From JAEYOM01 sp036260935 (GTDB lineage Bacteria > Bacillota > Clostridia > Acetivibrionales > DTU013), in NCBI GenBank assembly GCA_036260935.1, contig DATALQ010000049.1:38881-102880 (forward strand): a stretch of 64,000 nt of DNA. Reading direction: 5' to 3'. Position 1 is the first letter of the stretch. Every line of letters starts with the position of its first letter. The notes beneath the pieces were generated by a model, which worked only from the letters and a program-made list of their open reading frames with translations, was not told where the DNA came from and ran no database searches. Position numbers and translations under genes: made by a program. Below are positions 51,658 to 60,530 of this stretch, in pieces.

Positions 51658-53163
51658 CTACATTTTTGACATATATTCGTCTATTGCGGTCTTCAGCTGG
51701 TCTTCCATTTCAGGAGCGAGCTTTCCGGTATTCCGGATGGACTCGGGCACTTTAGGATAATGTTCCTTGACATAGGCAAGCGCATTTTTGTTGAATTTCC
51801 TTACCTTTTCTGTCGGTATATCAAAAAGGTACTTATTTGTTGCAATGTAAAGTACAATAACCTGATCCTCGACGGGGTAGGGCTCATACACATCCTGCTT
51901 AAGCGTTTCAAGCAGCCTTTCGCCCTGTACCAGTTTTTCCTTTGTGACCTTGTCGAGGTCGGAACCGAACTGCGCGAATACCGCAAGCTCCCTGTACTGT
52001 GCCAGATTGACCCTCATCGGTCCCGCGATCTTTTTCATTGCCGGGATCTGGGCTGAGCCGCCGACCCTCGATACCGATACGCCGACGTTTATAGCCGGAC
52101 GCTGGCCGGAGTAGAACAACTCGGTTTCAAGGAATATCTGGCCATCCGTTATGGAAATGACATTGGTCGGGATATATGCCGAGATATCGCCTGCCTGGGT
52201 TTCGATTATAGGCAGCGCCGTAATCGAGCCGCCTCCGAGATCGTCGGACAGTCTTGCAGCCCTTTCAAGCAGCCTAGAATGCAGGTAGAAGACATCGCCC
52301 GGGTATGCTTCACGTCCCGGCGGCCTGCGGAGCAGCAGAGACATGGCCCTGTAGGCGACCGCGTGCTTAGTAAGGTCATCGTATATGATCAATACGTCCC
52401 TGTGTCTGTCGAACATGAAATACTCGGCCATTGCGCAGCCCGCGTACGGAGCTATATACTGCACCGTTGCCATTTCGCTGGCGGTGGAGGAGACGATGAT
52501 TGAATAGTCCATTGCGCCGAATTTCTTAAGGGTGTTGTATATACCTGTTACTGTCGAAGCCTTTTGACCTATTGCTACATAAATGCAGACAACGTCCTTG
52601 CCCTTCTGGTTGATTATAGTATCTATGGCGATGGCGGTCTTGCCGGTCTGCCTGTCGCCGATTATCAGCTCTCTCTGACCTCTGCCTATAGGAGTCATGG
52701 CATCGATAGCCATAATGCCTGTCTGCAGCGGCGTGTTGACGCCTTTTCTGTCTATTACGCCGGGCGCCAGGAACTCGATAGGCCTTATATGATCGGTCTT
52801 AACGTCGCCCTTTCCGTCCAGCGGCGTCCCAAGCGGGGTAACGACTCTGCCTATCAGTGCGTCGCCGACAGGCACGCTAACCGATTCGCCCGTTCTTTTT
52901 ACCGCAGTCCCTTCCTTTATATCGGTTTCAGAACCAAGCAGCACGCAGCCGACATTATCTTCTTCAAGGTTCATGGCCATGCCGCGGACCCCGTTTTCGA
53001 ACTCGAGCAATTCGCCGTACATGCAGCCGCGGAGTCCATAAATCCTCGCGATTCCGTCAGCCGACATTATGACGTAGCCCACGTCCTCAGAAACTGTCTT
53101 GGTACTGTACTGCTCTATCTGCTCCTTTATAATGGAACTAATTTCCTCAGGCCTCAGATCCAT
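51658..53163 (-). CDS. atpA: ATP synthase alpha subunit
   Basis: A 501-residue regulatory F1 subunit with GDRQTGKTAIAID as the P-loop and the non-catalytic-site motif VSRVGGSAQ. ATG 53163 has GAGGTGA 5 bases upstream and is preferred over the ATG three codons earlier. It follows atpH by 31 bases. Confidence 0.98.
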   Translation of the reverse strand: MDLRPEEISSIIKEQIEQYSTKTVSEDVGYVIMSADGIARIYGLRGCMYGELLEFENGVRGMAMNLEEDNVGCVLLGSETDIKEGTAVKRTGESVSVPVGDALIGRVVTPLGTPLDGKGDVKTDHIRPIEFLAPGVIDRKGVNTPLQTGIMAIDAMTPIGRGQRELIIGDRQTGKTAIAIDTIINQKGKDVVCIYVAIGQKASTVTGIYNTLKKFGAMDYSIIVSSTASEMATVQYIAPYAGCAMAEYFMFDRHRDVLIIYDDLTKHAVAYRAMSLLLRRPPGREAYPGDVFYLHSRLLERAARLSDDLGGGSITALPIIETQAGDISAYIPTNVISITDGQIFLETELFYSGQRPAINVGVSVSRVGGSAQIPAMKKIAGPMRVNLAQYRELAVFAQFGSDLDKVTKEKLVQGERLLETLKQDVYEPYPVEDQVIVLYIATNKYLFDIPTEKVRKFNKNALAYVKEHYPKVPESIRNTGKLAPEMEDQLKTAIDEYMSKM

Positions 53164-53194
53164 AAGTCTCACCTCATCTTTAGATAATGCACTT

Positions 53195-53731
53195 TTACTG
53201 CTGATCCACCATGTTTTTACGCAATCCGGCCAGTTTTTTCCTAACCGAACCGTCGTAGACCTTGTCGCCTACGACCACCTTGATGCCGCCTATCAGGGAG
53301 GGGTCTACCGTCACCGTAACCTTGACATCCGCGGCAGCATACATGTTTTTGAACTTCCCGCATATAGTATCGATTTGGTCCTGGGTTATCGGGAAAGCCG
53401 TATATATTGTCAACTCCATTATTTTTCGTCTCTCATTGGCCAGGCGTACCGATTCCCGCAGTATTCCCGGCAGCGAGCCTATTCTTTCCTTGTCTATCAG
53501 AAGGAGTACGAAGTTCAATATCTCCTGCAGTACTCTCCCTTTAAGGATTCCCGAAAGCACATTCTTTCTTTCGGCCTTTGATACCTCGGGGTTGATCAGC
53601 AGCATGTTGAGGGTTTTATCGGAACAGATGTCATTAACCGAGGTCAGTTCCTTGAGATAACCGTCGAGGTCGTTCCTTTCAGCCGCGAGGTCTATAAATG
53701 CCTCCGCGTACCTTGAATAAGCCAGCGGCAT
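53195..53731 (-). CDS. atpH: ATP synthase delta subunit
   Basis: A 178-residue stator subunit with an N-terminal helical bundle (YAEAFIDLAAERNDLDGYL) and C-terminal domain ending PSLIGGIKVVVGDKVYDGSV. Its ATG overlaps the atpF stop by one base (TGATG), so the two are translationally coupled. It binds the top of F1 and the b subunits. Confidence 0.96.
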   Translation of the reverse strand: MPLAYSRYAEAFIDLAAERNDLDGYLKELTSVNDICSDKTLNMLLINPEVSKAERKNVLSGILKGRVLQEILNFVLLLIDKERIGSLPGILRESVRLANERRKIMELTIYTAFPITQDQIDTICGKFKNMYAAADVKVTVTVDPSLIGGIKVVVGDKVYDGSVRKKLAGLRKNMVDQQ

Positions 53732-54219
53732 CAGGCAGCACCTGCCTCATCGATGAATTTGTCTACCAATGCCCGGTTCTTTTCGGTATCCAGGTTGACT
53801 TCGATAACACGCGAGGCTGCAGCCAATGCGAGGCCTGCGACTTGGGCGCGGAGCTCGGATATCATCTGCCTGCGTTCGCCTTCTATATCTTCCCGTGCTC
53901 TTGCTGTCAGAGCTTCAACTTCCTTATGCCCTTCTTCAACTATACGGTCATGCTCGGCTTCAGCTTTTGCCCGGGCTTCTCTCAGGATCTTTTCGGCGTC
54001 CTCTTTTGCGTGACCTATCTGTTCCTCGTAAGAGCGTTTAAGCTCCATAGCTTCAGCCTTCTGTTTCTCAGCGTCGTCCATGGAATCTTTGATAGACTGT
54101 GTACGTTTTTCCATAAATTCCGTCACAGGCTTGAATAAGACCCTTTTCAACACTATATAGAGAACGATCAGGTTTAATGCGGCAAATAAGGGCTTAATCG
54201 CATTAAGACTCTCAAGCAA
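53731..54219 (-). CDS. atpF: ATP synthase b subunit
   Basis: A 162-residue stator stalk: one N-terminal helix in the membrane (ALNLIVLYIVLKRVLF) followed by a long charged coiled coil. It starts at TTG 54219, with AAGGAG about 10 bases upstream. Only one b gene is present, so b probably forms a homodimer. It starts 137 bases after atpE; the gap holds a hairpin. Confidence 0.95.
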   Translation of the reverse strand: MLESLNAIKPLFAALNLIVLYIVLKRVLFKPVTEFMEKRTQSIKDSMDDAEKQKAEAMELKRSYEEQIGHAKEDAEKILREARAKAEAEHDRIVEEGHKEVEALTARAREDIEGERRQMISELRAQVAGLALAAASRVIEVNLDTEKNRALVDKFIDEAGAA

Positions 54220-54309
54220 TCTATATCAACTCCTTAACCAGAATCATAGCAGTCTATTTAATAAAAATCACCGACGCATCGTGCGCCACTGACTTTATCA
54301 ATGTACCAA

Positions 54310-54328
54310 GGGGGAAGAGGTTTCCCCC
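54310..54328 (-). other. Hairpin between atpE and atpF
   Basis: GGGGGAA and TTCCCCC pair perfectly (7 bp) around a 5-base loop, 28 bases after the atpE stop. With no T run it is unlikely to terminate. It may protect the 3' end of the atpBE message, which would help make the many c subunits needed per complex. Confidence 0.5.
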
Positions 54329-54355
54329 TGTCCAAACTGTACGTAAAATTGTCCG

Positions 54356-54580
54356 TTACACCTTACTGACAAGCATAACTGCGATAACGAATGCAAATAT
54401 TGCCGTTACTTCTGACATAGTCGCAAATATAAGCGTAGTAGAAAGAATTTTTCCTGAAGCTTCAGGGTTTCTCGAAACACTCTCCGCAGTCTTCGAAACG
54501 GCATTAGCGAGGCCTATTCCAGCACCCAGCGCCGCTAGCATTACCAGACCGATTCCTATTGCTACCAAACCATTTCCCAT
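54356..54580 (-). CDS. atpE: ATP synthase c subunit, predicted proton type
   Basis: A 74-residue hairpin of two membrane helices joined by the polar loop SRNPEAS (RNP instead of RQP). The ion-binding carboxylate is Glu57 in FATMSEVTAIFAF. Compared with Na-type rings (Gln in helix 1, Ser after the Glu and a Tyr four on), the aligned positions here are Leu, Val and Phe, so Na+ binding looks unlikely and H+ the better guess. GGGGGTGA precedes the ATG. Confidence 0.96.
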   Translation of the reverse strand: MGNGLVAIGIGLVMLAALGAGIGLANAVSKTAESVSRNPEASGKILSTTLIFATMSEVTAIFAFVIAVMLVSKV

Positions 54581-54592
54581 TATTTCACCCCC

Positions 54593-55342
54593 TTATTCGA
54601 TCGCTTCTTTTATGTAAATTGTCGAAAGAAATACGAAAATATATGCCTGAAGTATAGCGTCAAATACATCGAAGAAAAAGCTTGCGAGCGGCAGTATGGG
54701 CTTTATGAATATAGTCGCCTCATATAGCATTTCAACAATTATGTAACCGGCCAGCATGTTTCCGAACAACCGGAGGGACAGCGAAAGCGTTCTGGTACCG
54801 TAATCGAGTATGTGGAACGGTACCATGACCGGAGAAGGTTCGAGAAAGCCGTGAAGCCATCCCTTTACGCCTTTGAACCGGATACCTGCAAACAGCACCA
54901 GCACCACCGACATGAGCGCCATTCCCAATGTAATGTTAAGATCCTTCGTCGGTGCCGCAATAGCGAATTGGGGAAGGTTTTCGAAAAATTCGTTGCCTGT
55001 CAGCTTGTAGAGCTCTTCGGCAGTGGGCAACAGGCTGAAAAGGCCCGAAATATTGGCAAATACCAGAAAAAGAAGTATGGTGCCGAAATAGGGCGCGAAG
55101 GATTTCCAGTGGTGGCCGATGCTGCCTTTTATTATGTTGTTGATCGTGTCGACAACAAGCTCCACTGCGTTCTGTTTTCCGACCGGTATGGTTTTAAGGT
55201 TTCTGACGAAAATGAGAGAAAGTATTATCAGAACTGCCATTACAATCCACATCATGACGATGCTGTCCGAGACGGGGATCGAAAGTCCGAAAATATTTAT
55301 CGAGAACAAATCGTTCGGTTTCATTACGTTACCAGCATCCAT
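54593..55342 (-). CDS. atpB: ATP synthase a subunit
   Basis: A 249-residue membrane stator with six helices. The essential Arg lies in LSLRLFGNMLAGYII; the N-terminal part has FVRNLKTIPVGKQNAVELVV. It starts 3 bases after atpI and precedes atpE by 12 bases. It forms the half-channels for the translocated ion. Confidence 0.97.
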   Translation of the reverse strand: MDAGNVMKPNDLFSINIFGLSIPVSDSIVMMWIVMAVLIILSLIFVRNLKTIPVGKQNAVELVVDTINNIIKGSIGHHWKSFAPYFGTILLFLVFANISGLFSLLPTAEELYKLTGNEFFENLPQFAIAAPTKDLNITLGMALMSVVLVLFAGIRFKGVKGWLHGFLEPSPVMVPFHILDYGTRTLSLSLRLFGNMLAGYIIVEMLYEATIFIKPILPLASFFFDVFDAILQAYIFVFLSTIYIKEAIE

Positions 55343-55345
55343 TGT

Positions 55346-55759
55346 TTACACCCTCTCACCGAAATGATTCCTTGTGATCCCGAATGCCTCAGTTATGCTG
55401 TTAAGCATGATCAGCATGGGTATCGTCAAAATACCCGCAACAAAACCCCAAAAAACCCACTGGCTTATGTTGTATGCCAGAAACAAAAGCGGTAATAGTA
55501 TTAACTGATTCAGTAAAAATATTACCACTGCCCAACGTTGACCGAGCCTACCGCGACCGGCCCGCGTTTCAATTCCGAAGAATCCGGCCAGAGCCGCCGC
55601 ACTGCCGCAGAATTTCATGGCGCTTATTATTGCTCCTGCCGCCAGCCCGCAAAACGCTGACCACCTGTTTTCAATCATTACCATATCAAATATCGACAGC
55701 AGAATGAAGCATATTAACAGTCTTTTTAAAATAAAACGTACAAGCTTACTGTTAAACAT
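55346..55759 (-). CDS. atpI: ATP synthase subunit I
   Basis: A 137-residue protein with four predicted helices (about 10-30, 32-55, 75-95, 100-125), the usual size of AtpI, which chaperones c-ring assembly. It is the first gene of the operon and lies directly before atpB. It is poorly conserved in sequence, so the call rests mainly on position and topology. Confidence 0.85.
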   Translation of the reverse strand: MFNSKLVRFILKRLLICFILLSIFDMVMIENRWSAFCGLAAGAIISAMKFCGSAAALAGFFGIETRAGRGRLGQRWAVVIFLLNQLILLPLLFLAYNISQWVFWGFVAGILTIPMLIMLNSITEAFGITRNHFGERV

Positions 55760-55791
55760 TATATGGCATCACTCGTTTCATAATTAAATAT

Positions 55792-55817
55792 TAAGTTTGT
55801 CCACTGCTTGCCGATAT
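55792..55817 (+). promoter_or_regulatory. SigD-type promoter of motAB
   Basis: TAAG (55792-55795), a 14-base spacer and the perfect -10 GCCGATAT (55810-55817). The motA start is 127 bases downstream. The -35 differs from TAAA at one base and the spacer is one short. Confidence 0.6.
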
Positions 55818-55866
55818 ACTTATGTAAAGGTTTATAGCCCATTCATATGCCCTAATAAATAAAAAT

Positions 55867-55895
55867 AATATACCACAGGGAATATGATTATTCAA
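55867..55895 (-). promoter_or_regulatory. Promoter of the ATP synthase operon
   Basis: On the minus strand TTGAAT (55890-55895), a 17-base spacer and TATATT (55867-55872), about 108 bases before atpI. It overlaps the motAB leader, so the two divergent units share this region. Confidence 0.5.
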
Positions 55896-55943
55896 CAAAT
55901 TCTTTGACGGAATTATACTTTGTGCAAATTGGAGAGATGTCTG

Positions 55944-56756
55944 ATGGATATAGGTTCTATTATCGGTATAATACTTGGTATCGGCGCTATATTGGTGGGA
56001 TTTATACTGGAGAAGGGTGATCCTGCTGATCTGGTAAGGCAGGCTTCACCGATGATAATAGTATTCGGGGGTACTTTTGGTGCCGTAACACTCTCATTTC
56101 CGCTCAGTGAGTTAAAACAGATACCTGCAGCATTGGCAACAGTTTTCAAGGATAAAAAGACTGACCCCATAGGGATCATAAACCACTTGTCGGAGCTGTC
56201 GGAGAAGGCAAGGAAGGACGGTTTGCTCAGCCTTGAAATGGAGGCGCAGAATTCCGAGAACGAATTTATCAGAAAAGGGCTTTCGCTAGTTGTCGACGGC
56301 ATCGAAACAGAGGTCATTAAGGATATCCTGGACAGGGAACTTGAACTCAGGGAAAGCATATATGAAAAGACCGCCAAGATCTTCGAGGCGGCCGGAGGCT
56401 TTGGTCCTACGATGGGTGTGCTCGGTACCGTTATGGGCATGGTCAACGTTCTGGGTACCATGGAAGCGAGCCCTGACGGGCTTGGTGAAAAAATAGCGAC
56501 AGCTTTCCTGGCAACCATGTACGGCGTCGGCTTCGCAAATCTTGTGTTCATCCCTATAGGGACCCGTATAAAGGCAAAAGCGGCAAATGAAAGAATGATC
56601 AACGATCTTATTATAGAAGGACTTCTATCCATACAGGCCGGTGAAAATCCGAGGATCATCAAGGAGAAACTCAACCTTTCACTTATCGAGAAAATGAACG
56701 GCAAGGGCGGAGGCAAGAAGGGCGCTCCGGCGGCTGAGACGGAAGCGGAGGGATAA
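55944..56756 (+). CDS. motA: Flagellar motor stator MotA
   Basis: A 270-residue protein with four helices. The first two (about 2-50) flank GDPADLVRQASP; the cytoplasmic loop (about 60-145) contains the charged segments that meet FliG; the last two (about 150-205) carry AAGGFGPTMGVLGTVMGMV and ATAFLATMYGVGFAN, the motif lining the ion channel. ATG 55944 has GGAGAG 7 bases upstream. MotA5MotB2 uses ion flow to turn the flagellum. It is followed 3 bases later by motB and preceded by a SigD-type promoter. Confidence 0.96.
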   Translation: MDIGSIIGIILGIGAILVGFILEKGDPADLVRQASPMIIVFGGTFGAVTLSFPLSELKQIPAALATVFKDKKTDPIGIINHLSELSEKARKDGLLSLEMEAQNSENEFIRKGLSLVVDGIETEVIKDILDRELELRESIYEKTAKIFEAAGGFGPTMGVLGTVMGMVNVLGTMEASPDGLGEKIATAFLATMYGVGFANLVFIPIGTRIKAKAANERMINDLIIEGLLSIQAGENPRIIKEKLNLSLIEKMNGKGGGKKGAPAAETEAEG

Positions 56757-56759
56757 TAT

Positions 56760-57605
56760 TTGGCTTCTGCTAAAAACAAAGTCGAAAAGGATACTTCCGA
56801 ACGCTGGCTGCTTACGTATTCGGATCTTATGAACCTTCTGCTGATACTGTTCATATTGCTCTATTCCATGGCAAACGTAGATATCGTAAAATATCAAAGG
56901 GTCGCCAGTTCGTTGAGACAAGCCTTCGGAAATTATTCTACGGGAGAGGTTATCGGGGGCGGCGGAGGGTCTCCTTCGATAATCGATCTGGGCGGAGCTT
57001 TAGATCCTGACGCGGTAGTGCCCACAGATACGGAAAAACAGCAGATGGAAGCTGTGCAGAGTGAAGTGCAGAACCTTGTTCAGGAACTTGGCCTTACGGG
57101 GGAGGTATCGGTCGCCACCCAGGAGAGAGGCATATACATATCGATAGGCGAGCAGGTGCTTTTCAAGAGCGGCAGCGCAGAACTTGACGAGACGGCCAGA
57201 AACGATATTATCAAAATCGGCAGGGAAATACTTGCAAAGATGCCGGATAAGCAGATGAGAGTCGAAGGCCACACAGATAATGTTCCGATCAATAACGTAC
57301 GTTTCCCGGACAATCAGGAGCTTTCGACCGCCAGAGCAAACAACGTCTGGCGTATACTTGTAAAGGACGCCGGGATGGACCCTAAAAAGATCTCGGCCAC
57401 CGGATACGGCGAGTACAGACCGCTGGTGCCTAACGATTCGGAAGAGCACATGAAGCAGAACCGCAGAGTTGACATAGTAATATTGAGAGAAATATACGAT
57501 GTGACTGAACCGGGTGCGGAAGGTGCAGGCCAAGGCAACACGCAGAGCGCTCTTGCAGGTTCGCAGACAACCGCGCAGACGAGCAGTACTCAGGGTGGGC
57601 AGTAA
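56760..57605 (+). CDS. motB: Flagellar motor stator MotB
   Basis: A 281-residue protein with one helix (about 22-40) carrying the ion-binding Asp22 (TYSDLMNLLL), a plug/linker, and a C-terminal OmpA-like peptidoglycan domain (about 120-245: VEGHTDNVPI and RRVDIVILR). It starts at TTG 56760 after GGAGGGA. The last about 30 residues are a Gln/Ser/Gly/Thr-rich tail whose coding sequence is made of 15-16 base repeats that continue past the stop. Confidence 0.95.
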   Translation: MASAKNKVEKDTSERWLLTYSDLMNLLLILFILLYSMANVDIVKYQRVASSLRQAFGNYSTGEVIGGGGGSPSIIDLGGALDPDAVVPTDTEKQQMEAVQSEVQNLVQELGLTGEVSVATQERGIYISIGEQVLFKSGSAELDETARNDIIKIGREILAKMPDKQMRVEGHTDNVPINNVRFPDNQELSTARANNVWRILVKDAGMDPKKISATGYGEYRPLVPNDSEEHMKQNRRVDIVILREIYDVTEPGAEGAGQGNTQSALAGSQTTAQTSSTQGGQ

Positions 57606-57660
57606 CCAGACGGGCAGTACCCAGGCTGGCAGTACCCAGAGCGGGCAGTAACCAGACGAG
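57583..57660 (+). repeat. Minisatellite across the motB stop codon
   Basis: Five 15-16 base units beginning GCAGTA at 57583, 57599, 57614, 57629 and 57645, of the form GCAGTAMCCAGRNNG. The motB stop TAA lies inside the second unit; three units lie beyond it. Confidence 0.8.
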
Positions 57661-57702
57661 TATAAATTGATAATCGAGCGAAATACATAAATAATAAAAA
57701 AG

Positions 57703-57722
57703 GCCGGGGGTTTAACCCCGGC
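57703..57722. terminator. Bidirectional terminator between motB and the epimerase gene
   Basis: GCCGGGG and CCCCGGC (7 bp) with a 6-base loop; TTTTG follows on the plus strand and CCTTTTTTATTATT on the minus strand, so it ends both convergent transcripts. Confidence 0.85.
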
Positions 57723-57731
57723 TTTTGCATG

Positions 57732-58883
57732 TCATATCCCAAATTCTCGAGGTTTCTCGCCAGACAGCCCGAATTCATAAAGTATCGCTTTTACAATACG
57801 CTCGGAGGCTGAACCGTCACCGTAGGGATTTACGGCCTTTGCCATTTTATTATATTCGGATTTGTCATCGAGCAGCTTCATGGCCATAGCCACTATTGTT
57901 TCCCTGTCTACGCCGGCGAGTCTGACGGTACCTGCAGATACCGCCTCGGGACGTTCGGTTTCCTTTCTTAGAACAAGGACCGGTTTGCCGAGAGAGGGCG
58001 CTTCCTCCTGTAGCCCGCCTGAATCTGTCATTACGAGATACGAACGTGACATCAGGTTGTGCATGTCCTGAGCATCCAGAGGGTCTATCAGGCGCACGCG
58101 CGGGTTTTGTCCGAGTATTCTGAAGGCCGTTTCCCGTACTGCCGGGTTCAGGTGTACCGCATAAATGATATCGACGTCTTCATATGCGGTCGCTATATCG
58201 TTAAGCGCCCGGCATATATTCTCCAAAGGTTCACCCAGATTTTCGCGCCTATGAGCGGTAACAGCTATTATTCTCCTGTTTTTGAAATCTATGTCCCGCA
58301 GTGCTTCGCACCTGAATGTATAATCGCTGCGAACTGTCATTTTAATTGCATCGATAGCAGTGTTACCCGTCAAGTAAATCTTTTCCGGCATAACACCTTC
58401 TTTTAAAAGGTTTGAACGGCTCGCGGAGGTGGGGGCGAAATGCAGGTCTGCAAGCGCTCCGGTAAGCTTCCTGTTCATTTCCTCGGGGAAGGGTGAATAT
58501 TTGTCGTATGTTCTTAAGCCTGCCTCAACATGACCAATCCGGATTTTGCGGTAAAAAGCGGCGAGCGCCGCAACGAAGCAGGTGGAGGTATCTCCGTGGA
58601 CAAGCACGATATCGGGTTTGTCCTTATCAAAAACCCCGGATAAGCCTTCAAGGGACCTGGTCGTGATCTGTTCCAGAGTCTGCCTGTCCAACATAATGTC
58701 GAGGTCATGAGCAGGTTTTATCGAGAATATGTCGAGTACCTGGTCAAGCATTTGCCTGTGTTGGGCTGTCACGCATACGACAGTTTCTATTTGCGGGTTT
58801 TTTTCAAGCTCTTTTACCAACGGAGCCATTTTAATGGCATCCGGTCGAGTCCCGAAAATAGGCATTACTTTAAGCTTTTTCAT
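57732..58883 (-). CDS. wecB: UDP-N-acetylglucosamine 2-epimerase
   Basis: A 383-residue GT-B fold enzyme with GTRPDAIKMAPLV at the start, VHGDTSTCFVAALAAF, GHVEAGLRTYDKYSPFPEE and TAHRRENLGEP, the active-site motifs of the non-hydrolysing bacterial epimerase; DSGGLQEEAPSLGKP is also present. It converts UDP-GlcNAc to UDP-ManNAc for teichoic-acid linkage units or other wall polymers. The start overlaps the previous gene (58880-58883), so it is coupled to the GlcNAc-1-P transferase. Confidence 0.95.
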   Translation of the reverse strand: MKKLKVMPIFGTRPDAIKMAPLVKELEKNPQIETVVCVTAQHRQMLDQVLDIFSIKPAHDLDIMLDRQTLEQITTRSLEGLSGVFDKDKPDIVLVHGDTSTCFVAALAAFYRKIRIGHVEAGLRTYDKYSPFPEEMNRKLTGALADLHFAPTSASRSNLLKEGVMPEKIYLTGNTAIDAIKMTVRSDYTFRCEALRDIDFKNRRIIAVTAHRRENLGEPLENICRALNDIATAYEDVDIIYAVHLNPAVRETAFRILGQNPRVRLIDPLDAQDMHNLMSRSYLVMTDSGGLQEEAPSLGKPVLVLRKETERPEAVSAGTVRLAGVDRETIVAMAMKLLDDKSEYNKMAKAVNPYGDGSASERIVKAILYEFGLSGEKPREFGI

Positions 58884-60037
58884 TTTACAACTCCATCAGA
58901 TGGTTTTTTGGCGATATCTGTATCGGACTTTTCAGATTGTACTGAATCATCCCGATTGCCACCGGACAATTCCTCGTGATCGTTCATGTATTTTGCGCCG
59001 CCGAAGACGAATATCGAAACGGCCAAAAGCAGTATAATGGCGCTAAGCGCTCCGCGATCCGCTAGTACTATTGCGCACAGACCCAGAGTTGCGCTGGCGA
59101 TGTACATAATCAGCACGGACTGCCTCTGGCTCAAGCCCATGTCGATCAATCTGTGGTGAAGATGGCTGCGATCAGCCTGCATTATGGGTTTGTGAGTGCC
59201 AATGCGCCTTATGATCGCAAACAGCGTATCAAACAGCGGCAAACCAAGCACAAGGAGAGGAATCGCTATCGATACTGCGGCATAGGACTTTATGGCTCCC
59301 TGAATGGAGATGACTCCAAGCGTGAACCCCAGAAATGCTGCACCGGTCTCTCCCATAAATATCTTCGCCGGGTTGAAGTTGAACGGCAGAAAGCCCAGTG
59401 TGGAACCTGCCAAGGCTATGGTGACAAGCGCAGTATATATGGCTGTTGTCATGTCCAGATCGGCTCTTAGCAGTGTCACGAAAAACAATGAAAGTGAAGA
59501 AATGGAGGATACGCCTGCCGCGAGTCCGTCCAGTCCGTCGATAAGGTTTATTGCGTTTGTAATGCCTACGATCCATATGATAGTAAGGGCATAGGATATA
59601 ACGGGACTAAGCATGATATACGGTGATGATCCGAACGGATTTGAAAGAACGGAGATCCTTGTACCGGATATCAAAACTACAGCTGTAGCGGCTGCGATTT
59701 GAAACATAAGCTTGATTCTGGCTTTGAGGGGTTTCCTGTCGTCCAGGATGCCTTCGCAGCCAATTATACATATACCTGCAACCAAGCCTATGATCTCTCT
59801 TCTTGGAGTCACTACATTGGATGCTGTGGCAAGGTCGAAAACAAGCGAAATAAGAAAACCTGCTATTATTGCAAGACCGCCCATAAGTGCAATCGGCTTT
59901 TTATGCATTCTGCGCTCGTCTTTCGGAACATCGACGGCGCCGATCTTGAAAGCGAGCCTTCTTACGATCGGAGTTGCCGAGAACGCTACTATGAACGCCA
60001 GAGCAAAGGTTATGACATATTCATAAATGTATGACAA
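58880..60037 (-). CDS. Undecaprenyl-phosphate GlcNAc-1-phosphate transferase (WecA/TagO type)
   Basis: A 385-residue membrane enzyme with about eleven helices. The Mg/UDP site residues are in DDRKPLKARIKL and NAINLIDGLDGLAAG (the WecA/TagO/MraY family NxxNxxDGxDGL box), and the His loop ADRSHLHHRLIDMGLS is present. It starts wall-polymer synthesis by moving GlcNAc-1-P onto undecaprenyl phosphate. With the coupled epimerase it forms a pair typical of wall teichoic acid or related secondary polymer routes, which could also serve as SLH ligand. Confidence 0.93.
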   Translation of the reverse strand: MSYIYEYVITFALAFIVAFSATPIVRRLAFKIGAVDVPKDERRMHKKPIALMGGLAIIAGFLISLVFDLATASNVVTPRREIIGLVAGICIIGCEGILDDRKPLKARIKLMFQIAAATAVVLISGTRISVLSNPFGSSPYIMLSPVISYALTIIWIVGITNAINLIDGLDGLAAGVSSISSLSLFFVTLLRADLDMTTAIYTALVTIALAGSTLGFLPFNFNPAKIFMGETGAAFLGFTLGVISIQGAIKSYAAVSIAIPLLVLGLPLFDTLFAIIRRIGTHKPIMQADRSHLHHRLIDMGLSQRQSVLIMYIASATLGLCAIVLADRGALSAIILLLAVSIFVFGGAKYMNDHEELSGGNRDDSVQSEKSDTDIAKKPSDGVVK

Positions 60038-60052
60038 AATAGTTACACCTGC

Positions 60053-60490
60053 CTATAGTCTTACCACTCGTATACCGGCTTCCTTTAGCAGCTCCATTGC
60101 AAGTTCGTCAGGATAATCGCCATTGAACACTATCTTCTTTATCCCTGCATTGATTGCCATTTTCGCGCATAAAACGCAGGGCTGATTGGTCACGTAAAGC
60201 GTGCCGTCCTTTACGCTTGTTCCTGAGTATGCCGCCTGTACCAATGCATTCTGTTCTGCGTGGATACCCCTGCACAATTCATGTCGCTGTCCGGAAGGTA
60301 TTTTCAATTCCTCCCTCAGGCAGCCCAGTTCGGTACAGTGCTTGCACCCCATTGGAGCTCCGTTGTAGCCTGTTGAAAGAATACGCTTGTCCTTTACAAT
60401 CAACGCACCGACCTGGCGTCTGACGCAAGTCGATCTCGATTTGATCAGTTCTACGATTTCCATGAAATATTCATCCCAGGATGGTCTCAT
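60053..60490 (-). CDS. dCMP deaminase (ComEB-like)
   Basis: A 145-residue zinc deaminase. Catalytic HAEQNA and the zinc pair PCVLCAK are present, and an extra Cys/His cluster CKHCTELGCLREE is the second zinc site usual in dCMP deaminases. It makes dUMP from dCMP for dTMP synthesis. ATG 60490 follows GGGGGTACGCGCT; the frame open 5 codons further has no better site. It precedes the wall-polymer genes by 16 bases. Confidence 0.93.
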   Translation of the reverse strand: MRPSWDEYFMEIVELIKSRSTCVRRQVGALIVKDKRILSTGYNGAPMGCKHCTELGCLREELKIPSGQRHELCRGIHAEQNALVQAAYSGTSVKDGTLYVTNQPCVLCAKMAINAGIKKIVFNGDYPDELAMELLKEAGIRVVRL

Positions 60491-60530
60491 AGCGCGTACC
60501 CCCAAATTATTTTATTGGACGGAATTTGTC

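Noticed and set aside
55913..56854. A 313-codon minus-strand frame across motA
   Set aside because: It is antisense to motA and the start of motB, with a Ser-rich shadow composition and no family signature.
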